64,000 nucleotides of DNA from Clostridium sp. (GCA_017435645.1 JAFSER010000042.1:1-64000), one strand, 5' to 3'. Counted from the first letter of the stretch, positions 16,054-25,059 are shown. The notes: generated by a model from the letters alone, not told the origin. Numbers and translations are program-made.

Positions 16054-16291
16054 TAATAAAATTATAAATTTAAAATTTGTGAAGAATATAGTTAAAATTA
16101 AAAAAAATAGTCAATTTTTTAGAGATTCATTAATAAAATATAATGAAGATCAAACAGGTGCCGAATTAATGGAGTCGATGAAAAAAGGCTACAAGGAAAT
16201 GGGTGAAATCAATTTAGCACTTTCAGAGCTTTCTTTTGAATTTGAAAAAGAAAGTATTGATGAATATGAGAACTGGCTTTGCGGAGTGTGA
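16049..16291 (+). CDS. mazE: MazE/EndoAI-type antitoxin
   Basis: This 80-residue protein lies directly upstream of the MazF-like toxin. Its C-terminal half ([20 protein letters not shown], then YENWLCGV at the end) matches clostridial EndoAI antitoxins, where this part wraps around the toxin. The N-terminal half should be a ribbon-helix-helix DNA-binding domain but is diverged ([14 protein letters not shown]). I start at ATG 16049 because TGGAGG is 7 nt upstream; an upstream in-frame ATG lies inside the promoter. Its start codon is inside the candidate operator, which fits autoregulation. Confidence 0.85.
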   Translation: MSNKIINLKFVKNIVKIKKNSQFFRDSLIKYNEDQTGAELMESMKKGYKEMGEINLALSELSFEFEKESIDEYENWLCGV

Positions 16292-16299
16292 TATTTCTA

Positions 16300-16653
16300 A
16301 TGACGACTATGGTAGTAAAAAGAGGGGATATTTTTTATGCAGATTTAAGTCCTGTAATTGGATCGGAGCAAGGTGGAATTAGACCTGTAATAATTATACA
16401 AAATGATATAGGTAATAAATATAGTCCAACAGTAATCGTTGCAGCTATAACATCACAGATTAATAAAGCTAAGTTACCAACTCATGTTGAAATTTCTTCA
16501 GAAGAGTATGGGTTAAATAGAGATTCTGTTGTTTTATTAGAGCAGATTAGAACTTTAGATAAGAAAAGATTAAAAGAGAAGATAGGTCATATGACTGATT
16601 CTGATATGAGAAAGGTAAATAGAGCACTATTAATTAGTTTGAATTTAGCATAA
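16300..16653 (+). CDS. mazF: MazF/EndoA-type endoribonuclease toxin
   Basis: This 117-residue PemK/MazF toxin cleaves mRNA at short sequence motifs. Nearly every landmark of Bacillus EndoA is present: [53 protein letters not shown], and [19 protein letters not shown] place the start at ATG 16300; ATG 16309 is an alternative. It lies 8 nt after the antitoxin stop. In clostridia this module is usually chromosomal and acts in stress. No alanine racemase gene sits before it, unlike many relatives. Confidence 0.93.
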   Translation: MTTMVVKRGDIFYADLSPVIGSEQGGIRPVIIIQNDIGNKYSPTVIVAAITSQINKAKLPTHVEISSEEYGLNRDSVVLLEQIRTLDKKRLKEKIGHMTDSDMRKVNRALLISLNLA

Positions 16654-16700
16654 ATATTATTCAAGAAAAATTATTTAGATTATTTAATATACTAAACACT

Positions 16701-16732
16701 AAAGAAACCCTTATTGGGTTTCTTTAATTTTA
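16701..16732 (+). terminator. Intrinsic terminator of mazEF
   Basis: Stem AAAGAAACCC (16701-16710) / GGGTTTCTTT (16716-16725), loop TTATT, then AATTTTAT. Confidence 0.9.
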
Positions 16733-16744
16733 TAATTTAATAAA

Positions 16745-16786
16745 AAAAAGTGATATACAATATATTAAAAGTATATCACTTTTTTA
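16745..16786. terminator. Second hairpin, possibly bidirectional terminator
   Basis: Stem AAAAAGTGATATAC (16745-16758) / GTATATCACTTTTT (16771-16784) with a T-run on the plus strand and an A-run on the other side. It forms a tandem terminator with the preceding hairpin. Confidence 0.75.
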
Positions 16787-16917
16787 AAATTAATAAATAT
16801 TAAAGATGATAAAATACATAAATAGTATATACAAAAAACTATTACTATGCTAAAATAATTTAGGAATATATAGCACAATATATTTAAAGGGATATTTAAA
16901 TCTTAGGAGGATAAAAG

Positions 16918-17742
16918 ATGATAAAGAGTGTTGAAGAAATAAAATCATTAGCAAGTACTGTACGCAGGGATATAGTTTCTATGTTAACAGAATCTCGTTC
17001 AGGACATCCAGGTGGTTCATTATCAGCAGCAGATATATTAACTACATTATATTTTGGTGAAATGAATATAGATCCTAATAATCCTAAGGACGAAAATAGA
17101 GATAGATTTGTTCTATCTAAAGGTCATGCTGCGCCTGTTTTATATAGTGTGTTAGCTAGAAGAGGATATTTTCCAGTAGAAGAATTAAATACATTAAGAA
17201 AGTTTGGTTCAAGATTACAAGGACATCCAAGTATGAAATGCCTACCAGGAGTTGATATGTCAACAGGATCATTAGGTCAAGGTATATCAGTAGCAGTTGG
17301 AATGGCTTTATCAGGAAAGTTAGATAATAAAGATTATAGAGTATATACTCTTTTAGGTGATGGGGAGTTAGAAGAAGGGCAAGTTTGGGAAGCTGCAATG
17401 TCAGCATCACATTACAAATTAAATAATTTAATTGCCTTTATAGATTTTAATGGTCTACAAATAGATGGGGATATAACTAAAGTTATGAACCCTACACCAA
17501 TAGATAAGAAATTTGAAGCATTCGGATGGAATGTATTAGTAATAGATGGTCATGATATAGTAGCAATTCAAGATGCAATAGCTAAAGCTAAAGAAGTTAA
17601 AGATAAACCAACAGCTATTGTTTGTAAAACAATAAAGGGAAAAGGTGTTTCTTTTATGGAAAATCAAGCAGCTTGGCATGGTAATGCACCAAGTAAGGAG
17701 CAATGTGAACAGGCATTAGCGGAAATTGGAGGTAATAATTAA
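16918..17742 (+). CDS. Transketolase, N-terminal subunit
   Basis: This 274-residue protein carries the thiamine-diphosphate binding half of a split transketolase. It has SGHPGGSLSAADILTTLYF (about 24-42), LSKGHAAPVLYSVL, GSLGQGISVAVGMAL and the GDGELEEGQVWEAAM (about 148-162) diphosphate/metal motif. The enzyme moves two-carbon units between sugars in the non-oxidative pentose phosphate pathway. The AGGAGG site precedes the ATG. It overlaps the C-terminal subunit gene by 1 nt (TAATG), so the two chains are made together. Confidence 0.95.
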   Translation: MIKSVEEIKSLASTVRRDIVSMLTESRSGHPGGSLSAADILTTLYFGEMNIDPNNPKDENRDRFVLSKGHAAPVLYSVLARRGYFPVEELNTLRKFGSRLQGHPSMKCLPGVDMSTGSLGQGISVAVGMALSGKLDNKDYRVYTLLGDGELEEGQVWEAAMSASHYKLNNLIAFIDFNGLQIDGDITKVMNPTPIDKKFEAFGWNVLVIDGHDIVAIQDAIAKAKEVKDKPTAIVCKTIKGKGVSFMENQAAWHGNAPSKEQCEQALAEIGGNN

Positions 17743-18686
17743 TGAGTAAGAAGATTGCAACAAGAGAAGCTTATGGAAAAGCATTAGCTCAATTAGCTAA
17801 GATGAATGATAAAATTGTAGTTTTAGATGCAGATCTTTCAAAATCAACTAAAACAGCTGATTTTAAAGAGGTTTGTGAAGAAAGATTTTTTAATATGGGA
17901 ATAGCTGAATCAAATATGATGAGTGTTGCAGCAGGTTTTTCAACTTGTGGAAAAATACCATATGTAAGTTCATTTGCTATGTTTGCAGCAGGAAGAGCCT
18001 TTGAACAAATAAGAAATTCAATTTGCTACCCAAGGCTAAATGTTAAGGTATGTGCAACTCATGCTGGCTTAACAGTAGGAGAAGATGGAGCATCTCATCA
18101 AGCAATAGAAGATTTATCCTTAATGAGAAGTATTCCTAATATGACAGTAATTTGTCCATCTGATGCAGTAGAAACAGAAGCTGTGATAAAGGCAATTGCA
18201 GAATATAATGGTCCTTGCTATGTTAGATTAGGAAGAGCAGCAGTTAATATTGTAAATGATGCAGAGACTTATGAATTTAAATTAGGTAAGGGAGTAACTT
18301 TAGCAGATGGAAATGATGTAACTTTAATAGCTACAGGAATTATGGTGGATGTTGCATTAGAAGCTAGAGAAGAGTTGAAAAAGAGTGGAATTAATGCAAG
18401 AGTTATTAATATACATACATTGAAGCCAATAGACAAAGAAATATTAATAAATGCAGCAAAAGAAACAGGAGCTATAGTTACAGTTGAGGAACATAGTGTT
18501 ATTGGTGGATTAGGTTCAGCAGTATCAGAATGTGTATCTGAGGAGGTACCAGTTCCAATATTAAAAGTAGGAATTCAAGATGTTTTTGGTGAAAGTGGAT
18601 TACCACATCAATTATTAGAAGCATATGGATTAACTTCAAAAAATGTTGTTGAAAAAGCTAAAAAGGCTATTTCATTGAAAAAATAA
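17742..18686 (+). CDS. Transketolase, C-terminal subunit
   Basis: This 314-residue subunit supplies the pyrimidine-binding and C-terminal domains of split transketolase. Motifs include VLDADLSKSTKT, FFNMGIAESNMMSVAAGFST (about 52-71, with the catalytic glutamate of the cofactor-activating network), FAMFAAGRAFEQIRNSICYP and GEDGASHQAIEDL. The late VTVEEHSVIGGLGSAVSE belongs to the transketolase C-terminal domain. It is coupled to the N-terminal subunit by a 1-nt overlap. Split transketolases are normal in clostridia. Confidence 0.95.
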   Translation: MSKKIATREAYGKALAQLAKMNDKIVVLDADLSKSTKTADFKEVCEERFFNMGIAESNMMSVAAGFSTCGKIPYVSSFAMFAAGRAFEQIRNSICYPRLNVKVCATHAGLTVGEDGASHQAIEDLSLMRSIPNMTVICPSDAVETEAVIKAIAEYNGPCYVRLGRAAVNIVNDAETYEFKLGKGVTLADGNDVTLIATGIMVDVALEAREELKKSGINARVINIHTLKPIDKEILINAAKETGAIVTVEEHSVIGGLGSAVSECVSEEVPVPILKVGIQDVFGESGLPHQLLEAYGLTSKNVVEKAKKAISLKK

Positions 18687-18741
18687 TAAGTTTACTATAA
18701 TAATTTAAATAAATTACTAAAAAATAGCTATATTTACCCTT

Positions 18742-18775
18742 AAGCTGTAGAAATTTCTACAGCTTATTATTTTTC
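18742..18775 (+). terminator. Intrinsic terminator of the transketolase operon
   Basis: Perfect palindrome from 18742 to 18765 (AAGCTGTAGAAA and its complement) followed by ATTATTTTTCG. Confidence 0.85.
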
Positions 18776-18912
18776 GATTACTTTTATAAAAAAATAAACT
18801 ATAATGTTTATAGTAAAAATAAAATTTAATAAGCTATAGCAATATTTTTGGATAGAAAAAAATATATAGTGGAAAAATAATAAAAATTCTCTAGAAAGGA
18901 GATTTATATTTT

Positions 18913-19758
18913 ATGAAGGGAAGTTTAAAGGACTATATATTAATTTTGGTAGGAGTTTTTTTAGTAGCAATTGCATTAGAATATTTTTTTGTACCAAATA
19001 ATATCGCGGCAGGAGGCGTAACAGGGTTAGCAATAGTAATTAATTATTATATTCCAGCAATTTCTACAGGACCTTTAGTATTTATAATGAACCTTATACT
19101 ATTTGTTATTGGATTTATTTTTTTAGGTAAAAGTTTTGGGGTTAAAACTATAGTAGCTAGTTTTAGTTTATCAGGAATTATGATTATTATTGAAAAATTT
19201 TTCAATCCAGTAGCTATAACAGATGATTTAATATTAGCGACTATATTTGGAACGTTAATAACAGCTATAGGAATGGCAATAGTATTTAATTCTAATTCAT
19301 CAACAGGTGGAACTGATATTATTGCTATGATTTTGAATAAGTATTTTTATATAAATGTTGGAAGGTCTTTGCTAGGAATAGATTTTTTAGTAACTTTACT
19401 AGGGGCAATTACTTTTGGAGTTAATATAGGGCTTTATGGTTTATTATCAGTTATTATTAATGGGGTAGCAATTGATAAATTTATAGAAGGCTTTCACTCA
19501 TGTAAGGAAGTTACTATAATGAGTTCTAAAAATAATGAAATTGCTAAGTTTATAATGGAGGATTTAGAGAGAGGGTGTACTTTTTTAAAGGGAATAGGTG
19601 GATTTTCAAAAAGAGATACTGAAATACTATATGCTGTTTTAGGAAGGCGAGAATTTATAAAGCTTAAGCAGTATATAGCCAATATTGATTCAAAGGCGTT
19701 TATTACAGTTGGAGAAGTACACGAAGTTATGGGAGAAGGATTTAACAATATACAATAA
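18913..19758 (+). CDS. YitT-family membrane protein, copy 1
   Basis: This 281-residue protein has about five membrane helices (DUF161/YitT, residues 1-200) and a cytosolic C-terminal DUF2179 domain. Landmarks are FFVPNNIAAGGVTGLAIVINY (about 25-45), NSNSSTGGTDIIAMILNKYF and the domain end ITVGEVHEVMGEGF. The function of YitT proteins is not established; transport or regulation has been suggested. It lies 41 nt upstream of a paralogue of the same architecture. GAAAGGAG precedes the start. Confidence 0.88.
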   Translation: MKGSLKDYILILVGVFLVAIALEYFFVPNNIAAGGVTGLAIVINYYIPAISTGPLVFIMNLILFVIGFIFLGKSFGVKTIVASFSLSGIMIIIEKFFNPVAITDDLILATIFGTLITAIGMAIVFNSNSSTGGTDIIAMILNKYFYINVGRSLLGIDFLVTLLGAITFGVNIGLYGLLSVIINGVAIDKFIEGFHSCKEVTIMSSKNNEIAKFIMEDLERGCTFLKGIGGFSKRDTEILYAVLGRREFIKLKQYIANIDSKAFITVGEVHEVMGEGFNNIQ

Positions 19759-19799
19759 CCTTTTAATTAAAGCTTTTACTTAGAAGGAGAAAAACGTTT

Positions 19800-20636
19800 A
19801 TGAAGAAATTAAAGGAATACTTTTTAATAACACTAGGAGTAGCAATAGGTGCGTTTGCATTAGAATATTTTTTCTTTCCCCTAGATATAGCAGCAGGAGG
19901 AGTATCAGGCCTAGCGTTAGCAATTAATCAGTTAATAGATATTAATCCAAGTATATTAATTTTTATCTTTAATATTATATTATTTACCCTTGCTTTTTTC
20001 TTAATAGGAGGATCCTTTGGAACAAAGAGTATTTATGCAACTATAATGTTGTCTGTTATGATGTGGGTTTTTGAGACATTTTTTAATCCACAACCAATAA
20101 CAGATAATTTAGTATTAGCATGTATTTTTGGTTCAGCAGTTTTAGCATTTGGAACTGCAATTATTTTTTATCAAGATGCATCAACAGGTGGAACAAGTAT
20201 TGTTGCAAAAATAATAAATAAATATTTTCATCTTCCTATTGGGCAAGGGTTATTAATATCAGATTGTACTGTAACTTTATTAGCGATATATTCTTTTGGT
20301 GTAGAAAAAGGACTTTTTGGATTATTAAGTGCAATATTAATAGGAAGCTTAGTTGATAGATTTATTGCAGGGGTAAATCCTGTTAAACAAGTTTTTATAA
20401 TCACAAATGAAGAGCAATTAGTTGTAGATTTTATAAATAATAATATTAATAGAGGTTGTACAATATTAAATGGAAAAGGTGGATATTCAAAAGAGGATAT
20501 GAGTGTTATTTATACAGTATTAACCTCTAAACAATTCATTACATTAAAACATTTTATAAAAGAGGAAAATCCAGAAGCATTTTTAACAGTTAGTGAGTCA
20601 ACAGAAGCAGTAGGAAAAGGATTTAATGATTATTAA
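19800..20636 (+). CDS. YitT-family membrane protein, copy 2
   Basis: This 278-residue paralogue of the preceding gene is aligned along its whole length: FFFPLDIAAGGVSGLALAINQ, YQDASTGGTSIVAKIINKYF, and FLTVSESTEAVGKGF at the end. The motif pattern is nearly the same but many residues differ, so the duplication is old. It has its own AGAAGGAG site 41 nt after copy 1 and is probably cotranscribed. The two could form a heteromer; that is inference. Confidence 0.88.
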   Translation: MKKLKEYFLITLGVAIGAFALEYFFFPLDIAAGGVSGLALAINQLIDINPSILIFIFNIILFTLAFFLIGGSFGTKSIYATIMLSVMMWVFETFFNPQPITDNLVLACIFGSAVLAFGTAIIFYQDASTGGTSIVAKIINKYFHLPIGQGLLISDCTVTLLAIYSFGVEKGLFGLLSAILIGSLVDRFIAGVNPVKQVFIITNEEQLVVDFINNNINRGCTILNGKGGYSKEDMSVIYTVLTSKQFITLKHFIKEENPEAFLTVSESTEAVGKGFNDY

Positions 20637-20735
20637 AAAAAGTTACAAAACAATTAAAATTAACCAAAATATACTATAAACGATTATTTTATCATGCAGA
20701 AAATTGTAAAAAAAGTTTTTACTTAGGCTTTGTTA

Positions 20736-20744
20736 TGCTATAAT
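20736..20744 (+). promoter_or_regulatory. Extended -10 promoter of ftsEX
   Basis: TATAAT (20739-20744) preceded by TG-C (extended -10), with a poor TTTTTA at 20716-20721 as -35. It lies 46 nt before the ftsE start. Confidence 0.6.
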
Positions 20745-20790
20745 AACCCTATAGGTTTAAAATACGCTGATGTAAGAGGTGTTAAAGGTA

Positions 20791-21480
20791 ATGATAGAAT
20801 TTAATAATGTATCTAAGTTATATGATAATAATGTTAAGGCGTTATCAGATGTAAATATAAATATAGAGGCTGGAGAATTTGTGTTTTTAGTTGGACCTTC
20901 AGGCGCTGGTAAATCAACTTTTATTAAAATGTTAATTAAAGAAGTAGACCCAACAGTTGGAGAAATAACTGTAGCAGGAAAAAAATTATCAACTATAACA
21001 AGAAAGAAAATTCCTTACTACAGAAGAAAGATTGGAATGGTATTTCAAGACTTTAGATTAATTCCAACTCTTAATGTATATGAAAATGTTGCTTTTGCTA
21101 TGAGAGTAGTTGAAGCATCTCAAAAGGAAATAAGAAAAAGAGTACCAATGGTACTTTCATTAGTAGGACTATCACATAAATACAAAATGTTTCCTAGTGA
21201 ATTATCTGGTGGAGAACAACAAAGAGTTGCTTTAGCAAGAGCTATAGTAAATAATCCATCTGTGCTTATATGTGATGAGCCAACTGGAAACTTGGATCCA
21301 GAAACAGCAAATGAAATAATGGAATTATTAGAAGATATAAATAGAGCAGGTACTACTATTCTAATGGCAACTCATGCAAAGGAAATAGTAGATAACATGA
21401 AAAAGAGAGTTATTGCTATAGAAAAGGGTTGTATAGCAAGAGATACGGCAAGGGGGATGTACGAAGATGAAGCTGAGTAG
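20791..21480 (+). CDS. ftsE: Cell-division ATP-binding protein FtsE
   Basis: This 229-residue ABC ATPase has Walker A GPSGAGKST (about 34-42), the Q-loop MVFQDFRLIPTLNVYENVAFA, which is characteristic of FtsE, signature LSGGEQQRVALARA and Walker B VLICDEPTGNLDP. It partners with FtsX in the membrane to control peptidoglycan hydrolases at division or elongation. I use ATG 20791 rather than the in-frame GTG 20779 because GAGGTG (20776-20781) is the ribosome site for it. It overlaps ftsX by 14 nt. Confidence 0.95.
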   Translation: MIEFNNVSKLYDNNVKALSDVNINIEAGEFVFLVGPSGAGKSTFIKMLIKEVDPTVGEITVAGKKLSTITRKKIPYYRRKIGMVFQDFRLIPTLNVYENVAFAMRVVEASQKEIRKRVPMVLSLVGLSHKYKMFPSELSGGEQQRVALARAIVNNPSVLICDEPTGNLDPETANEIMELLEDINRAGTTILMATHAKEIVDNMKKRVIAIEKGCIARDTARGMYEDEAE

Positions 21481-22357
21481 TATAAAGTACTTTTTTATAG
21501 ATGCTTTAAAGAGTTTAAAGAGAAATAGAACATTAAGCATAGCTGCTATGCTTACAGTATTAATTACATTCTTTATATTTGGAACCTTTATTTTATTAGG
21601 ATTAAATATAAACAGGGCCGTAGAAGATGTAGCATCTAAGTTAGAGATTAAAGTATATTTAGATAATGATATTAAATTAATAGATCAAAGAGAAATTGAA
21701 ATTAAGCTTAGCGAGTTAGAGGGAGTTAAGGAAGTAATATATGAATCTAAAGAAGACGCTTTTCTAAACTTAAAAGAAATGCTAGGTGAAAATCAAGGAC
21801 TGTTAGAAGGCTATGACTTAGAAGAAAATCCATTGCCTAGTTCTTTTATAGTTAAATTAACTGGACCAGAGTATGCTACTGAAGCAGCAGAAGCTGTTGA
21901 AGGAATGGTAGGTGTCGAAGACATATCTAACCAACAAGAGATGATAGATAAGATAAGTTCTTTTGTTGATGGAGTTAAATTAGCGGGAATTGTGTTATTT
22001 GTTGTTTTTATAGGTGTATCTATATTCTTAATAACTAATACGACAAAGATAACAGTTTATTCAAGAAGAAAAGAAGTAGGAATAATGAAATATGTAGGTG
22101 CTACAGATTGGTTCATTAGATGGCCATTTATTATAGAAGGAATGATAATTGGTGTTGTAGGTGCTATATTTTCAACTGGTATTTTATTCGGATTATATAG
22201 ATGGGCATACTCAGCTATAATAAATAGTATGTTCTTAGTATCAATAGTATCACCAGGATTTGTTATTGGAACTTTAAGTTGGTTATTCATAGTAGGTGGA
22301 ATGGCTATAGGTGCTTTTGGTAGTATGATAGCTTTAAGAAAATTCTTAGATGTATAA
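21467..22357 (+). CDS. ftsX: Cell-division protein FtsX
   Basis: This 296-residue protein has the FtsX topology. The N-terminal helix is at about 20-45 (SIAAMLTVLITFFIFGTFIL), and an extracellular domain at about 50-165 (DNDIKLIDQREIEIKLSELE) would contact hydrolases. Three C-terminal helices from about 170 to 290 belong to the FtsX/MacB permease fold, with TKITVYSRRKEVGIMKYVGATDWFIRWPF. It overlaps ftsE by 14 nt. In Bacillus, FtsEX activates the CwlO endopeptidase; the coiled-coil NlpC/P60 protein at 2.4 kb is a possible target here. Confidence 0.95.
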   Translation: MKLSSIKYFFIDALKSLKRNRTLSIAAMLTVLITFFIFGTFILLGLNINRAVEDVASKLEIKVYLDNDIKLIDQREIEIKLSELEGVKEVIYESKEDAFLNLKEMLGENQGLLEGYDLEENPLPSSFIVKLTGPEYATEAAEAVEGMVGVEDISNQQEMIDKISSFVDGVKLAGIVLFVVFIGVSIFLITNTTKITVYSRRKEVGIMKYVGATDWFIRWPFIIEGMIIGVVGAIFSTGILFGLYRWAYSAIINSMFLVSIVSPGFVIGTLSWLFIVGGMAIGAFGSMIALRKFLDV

Positions 22358-22381
22358 AGATAATAATAAAAAGAAATAATA

Positions 22382-22428
22382 AATAATATAATTTAAGTGG
22401 GGTTTATCTCCACTTAAATTATATTATT
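22382..22428 (+). terminator. Long hairpin between ftsX and ctp
   Basis: A 19-bp perfect stem (22382-22400 with 22410-22428; core TTTAAGTGG / CCACTTAAA) and a 9-nt loop. No immediate T-run follows, so it may be a terminator, an attenuator or an mRNA-stabilising element. Confidence 0.6.
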
Positions 22429-22464
22429 AAGAATTTTTTACTAGATGAAAGGAAGTATTGGAAT

Positions 22465-23715
22465 ATGGAGGAGATAAAGAAACAAAAAGGTAATGGGTTA
22501 AAAATAATTATAGCTATAATTATAATTTTAGCTTTTATAGCTTCAAACCTAACATTTTTCTATATAGGAAATGTATTTGCCTTTAATGGATTAAGTTTAG
22601 TAAGCGTTACTGAAGATGTAGCAAAGGATATTACTGAAGTAAAAGATGTTGAAAAATATGAATTATTATTTCAAGTTAGAGAAGCATTAATAACAAAGTA
22701 TGATGGAGAAATAGATGATGATGCATTACTAGAGGCAGCAATTAAGGGAATGACTGATTCTTTAGGGGATCCATATACAGTATTTATGAATTCTGCTGAG
22801 TATAAATCTTTCACTGAACAAAGCGAAGGTCATTTTGTAGGAATTGGAGCTCAATTAGGAATAATAGACGATAAAATAACAGTTATTGCTCCTATAGAAG
22901 GTTCTCCAGCAGAAGAAGCAGGCTTAAAAGCAGGAGATGTAATATTAAAGGTTGATGGTTCTGAAATTACAGAACCTAATTTAGATAATACTATTGCAAC
23001 AATAAGAGGTGAACAAGGAGAGCCTGTTGTATTAACTGTTTTAAGAAATAATTCAGAATATATTGATGTTACAATAATAAGAGATGAAGTAAAACTTATT
23101 TCTGTTACTGGAGAAATGGTTGACAACAACATAGGATATATTCAAATTTCATCTTTTGATGAAGATGTATCTAAAGATTTTAAGGATAAGATTGTTGAAT
23201 TAAAGTCCAAAGGTATGAAAGGCATGATATTAGATTTAAGAGGGAATCCAGGAGGGTATTTAGGAGAAGCAGTAAATGTAGCATCTCAATTTATTCCTAG
23301 TGGTGAAACTATAACTTATACAATAGATAAGTATGGAAATAAAGAAGAGGCTAAATCAGTTGGAGGAGAAGCAGAAGGAATGCCATTAGTAATATTGATT
23401 GATGGAGGAAGTGCTTCTGCATCAGAAGTTGTAACTGGTGCCTTAAGAGATTATAAAGCAGGAACTATAATTGGTACTAATAGTTTTGGAAAGGGTATAG
23501 TTCAACAATTAATAGAATTTAGTGATAGTAGTACAGGTTTAAAGGTTACCACATCAAAATATTATACTCCAAATGGAGAAAATATTCATAAGGTCGGAAT
23601 AAAACCAGATATAGAAGTTGAAATACCAGACGAGATATTAGAACAAGACTATGATAGAAGCATAGATCCTCAATATATTAAGGCTGTTGAAGTTATAAAG
23701 GGAAAGGTAGAGTAG
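22465..23715 (+). CDS. C-terminal processing protease (S41)
   Basis: This 416-residue protease has one N-terminal membrane anchor (about 14-38), a substrate-capping helix region, a PDZ domain (about 110-195; HFVGIGAQLGIIDDKITVIA ... GSPAEEAGLKAGDVILKVDG) and an S41 catalytic domain. The nucleophile serine is in GGSASASEVVTGAL and the general-base lysine in GTNSFGKGIVQQL. It corresponds to CtpB, which in Bacillus cleaves sporulation signalling proteins. The ftsE-ftsX-ctp-PDZ order is the same as B. subtilis ftsE-ftsX-ctpB-minJ. Confidence 0.92.
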   Translation: MEEIKKQKGNGLKIIIAIIIILAFIASNLTFFYIGNVFAFNGLSLVSVTEDVAKDITEVKDVEKYELLFQVREALITKYDGEIDDDALLEAAIKGMTDSLGDPYTVFMNSAEYKSFTEQSEGHFVGIGAQLGIIDDKITVIAPIEGSPAEEAGLKAGDVILKVDGSEITEPNLDNTIATIRGEQGEPVVLTVLRNNSEYIDVTIIRDEVKLISVTGEMVDNNIGYIQISSFDEDVSKDFKDKIVELKSKGMKGMILDLRGNPGGYLGEAVNVASQFIPSGETITYTIDKYGNKEEAKSVGGEAEGMPLVILIDGGSASASEVVTGALRDYKAGTIIGTNSFGKGIVQQLIEFSDSSTGLKVTTSKYYTPNGENIHKVGIKPDIEVEIPDEILEQDYDRSIDPQYIKAVEVIKGKVE

Positions 23716-23725
23716 AAAAAACCTT

Positions 23726-24997
23726 ATGGAATTAATATTATATACATTAAGAATGGTTTCATATGCTATTATTGATCCTATGCATATAATTCTAATTATA
23801 GGTTTTGGAATAATATTTTATTTTAGAAATAGAAGGATATCTTTTATACAAAAAGTTACCATGGGGGAGTATATAAATTCTCCTATGGAACTTACATTGT
23901 CACAGATAGCCTTAGGTATTATAGCAGGGGCAATAATTAGTATAATACTAAGTAGTTTAGGAGTAATTTTTTATGAGAATTCAGGAATAGAAATTCTTTT
24001 TTTTATATCTGTAATGTTATTATTTCTAAAGAAGAGGTTTTTTACCTTTTCTTATTCAGCTGCTATATTAGGTGCATTAAGTATTGTTAGCACTATAATT
24101 GCTGATATAAGTAATACACAAGTATATTTAAATGTAAACATATTATATCTTATGACTTTTGTAGCTGTATTTAATATTGTAGAGGGATTATTAATTTTAT
24201 TTGATGGATCTAGGGGAGCGATACCTGTATTTACAAATAGAGGGGCTAAAATAGTAGGAGGTTTTTCATATAGCAGAAATTGGGCTATGCCAATAGCTAT
24301 TTTTATTGCCATTACAAGTAATGTTTCTACTGCTTATACATCATTAATGGAAACAGAAAATTGGTGGCCGTTAATAAATAGAGAAGAAGGACTATCTATT
24401 TTAGCTTTATCAGTAATAGCAGCAATGCCTTTATATTGTATTTCATCTTATAAAGCTGTGTCATTTACAAGAAGAAAAAAAATAACTCCTATGTATTCAG
24501 GCGTTGGGAAAATTATATATGGAATTATTTTAGTAGTATTAGCTAATATATTTTCTACTGGTATAATTGGACAAATAGTAGTGGTGGTATTTACATCTTT
24601 AGGATATGAGTTATTAATAAGAATACAGCAAAAACTTGAAAATAAGGGAGAATGTCTTTATATTACTGATGAAAATGGTGTTTCAGTTTTAGAAGTGGTA
24701 CCTAATTCTCAAGCATATTTATGTGGATTTAGAGAAGGAGATAAGATATTAGAAGTAAATGAAAAGAAAGTTGTTTCTGAAGTAGAGGTATTTAAACAGT
24801 TTAAAGAAAATATTAGCGAAATATCATTTAAAGTAAAAAAGATTTCCGGGGAAATAGTCGATTTAAAGCTTCTTCCAAAGAAGAAAGTTTTGGGAATACT
24901 TTTAGTACCTAGAATGGTAGAAAAAAATGAAAAGTTGAAAATTGATGATGAAAGTTTCAAAGAAATATTAGAAGAAATGAAAAAAAAGAAATTCTAA
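23726..24997 (+). CDS. PDZ-containing polytopic membrane protein (MinJ-like)
   Basis: This 423-residue protein has about seven membrane helices in residues 1-310 and a cytosolic C-terminal PDZ domain (about 312-390; VSVLEVVPNSQAYLCGFREG, then DKILEVN). The position directly after ctp and the architecture match B. subtilis MinJ, which links DivIVA to the MinCD division-site system. Sequence similarity was not tested, so the role is inferred from synteny. Its ribosome site AAAGGTAG overlaps the end of ctp and is partly paired with ACCTT just before the ATG, which suggests translational coupling. Confidence 0.8.
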   Translation: MELILYTLRMVSYAIIDPMHIILIIGFGIIFYFRNRRISFIQKVTMGEYINSPMELTLSQIALGIIAGAIISIILSSLGVIFYENSGIEILFFISVMLLFLKKRFFTFSYSAAILGALSIVSTIIADISNTQVYLNVNILYLMTFVAVFNIVEGLLILFDGSRGAIPVFTNRGAKIVGGFSYSRNWAMPIAIFIAITSNVSTAYTSLMETENWWPLINREEGLSILALSVIAAMPLYCISSYKAVSFTRRKKITPMYSGVGKIIYGIILVVLANIFSTGIIGQIVVVVFTSLGYELLIRIQQKLENKGECLYITDENGVSVLEVVPNSQAYLCGFREGDKILEVNEKKVVSEVEVFKQFKENISEISFKVKKISGEIVDLKLLPKKKVLGILLVPRMVEKNEKLKIDDESFKEILEEMKKKKF

Positions 24998-25000
24998 AAA

Positions 25001-25050
25001 GAGCTTTATATGAATTTTCCTTTTTAATAAGGAAGGTTTATATAAAGCTC
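25001..25050. terminator. Bidirectional terminator
   Basis: Long imperfect stem, outer arms GAGCTTTATAT (25001-25011) / ATATAAAGCTC (25040-25050), inner arms TTCCTT / AAGGAA, between convergent genes. A-rich and T-rich flanks suit both strands. Confidence 0.85.
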
Positions 25051-25059
25051 CTTTATTTA

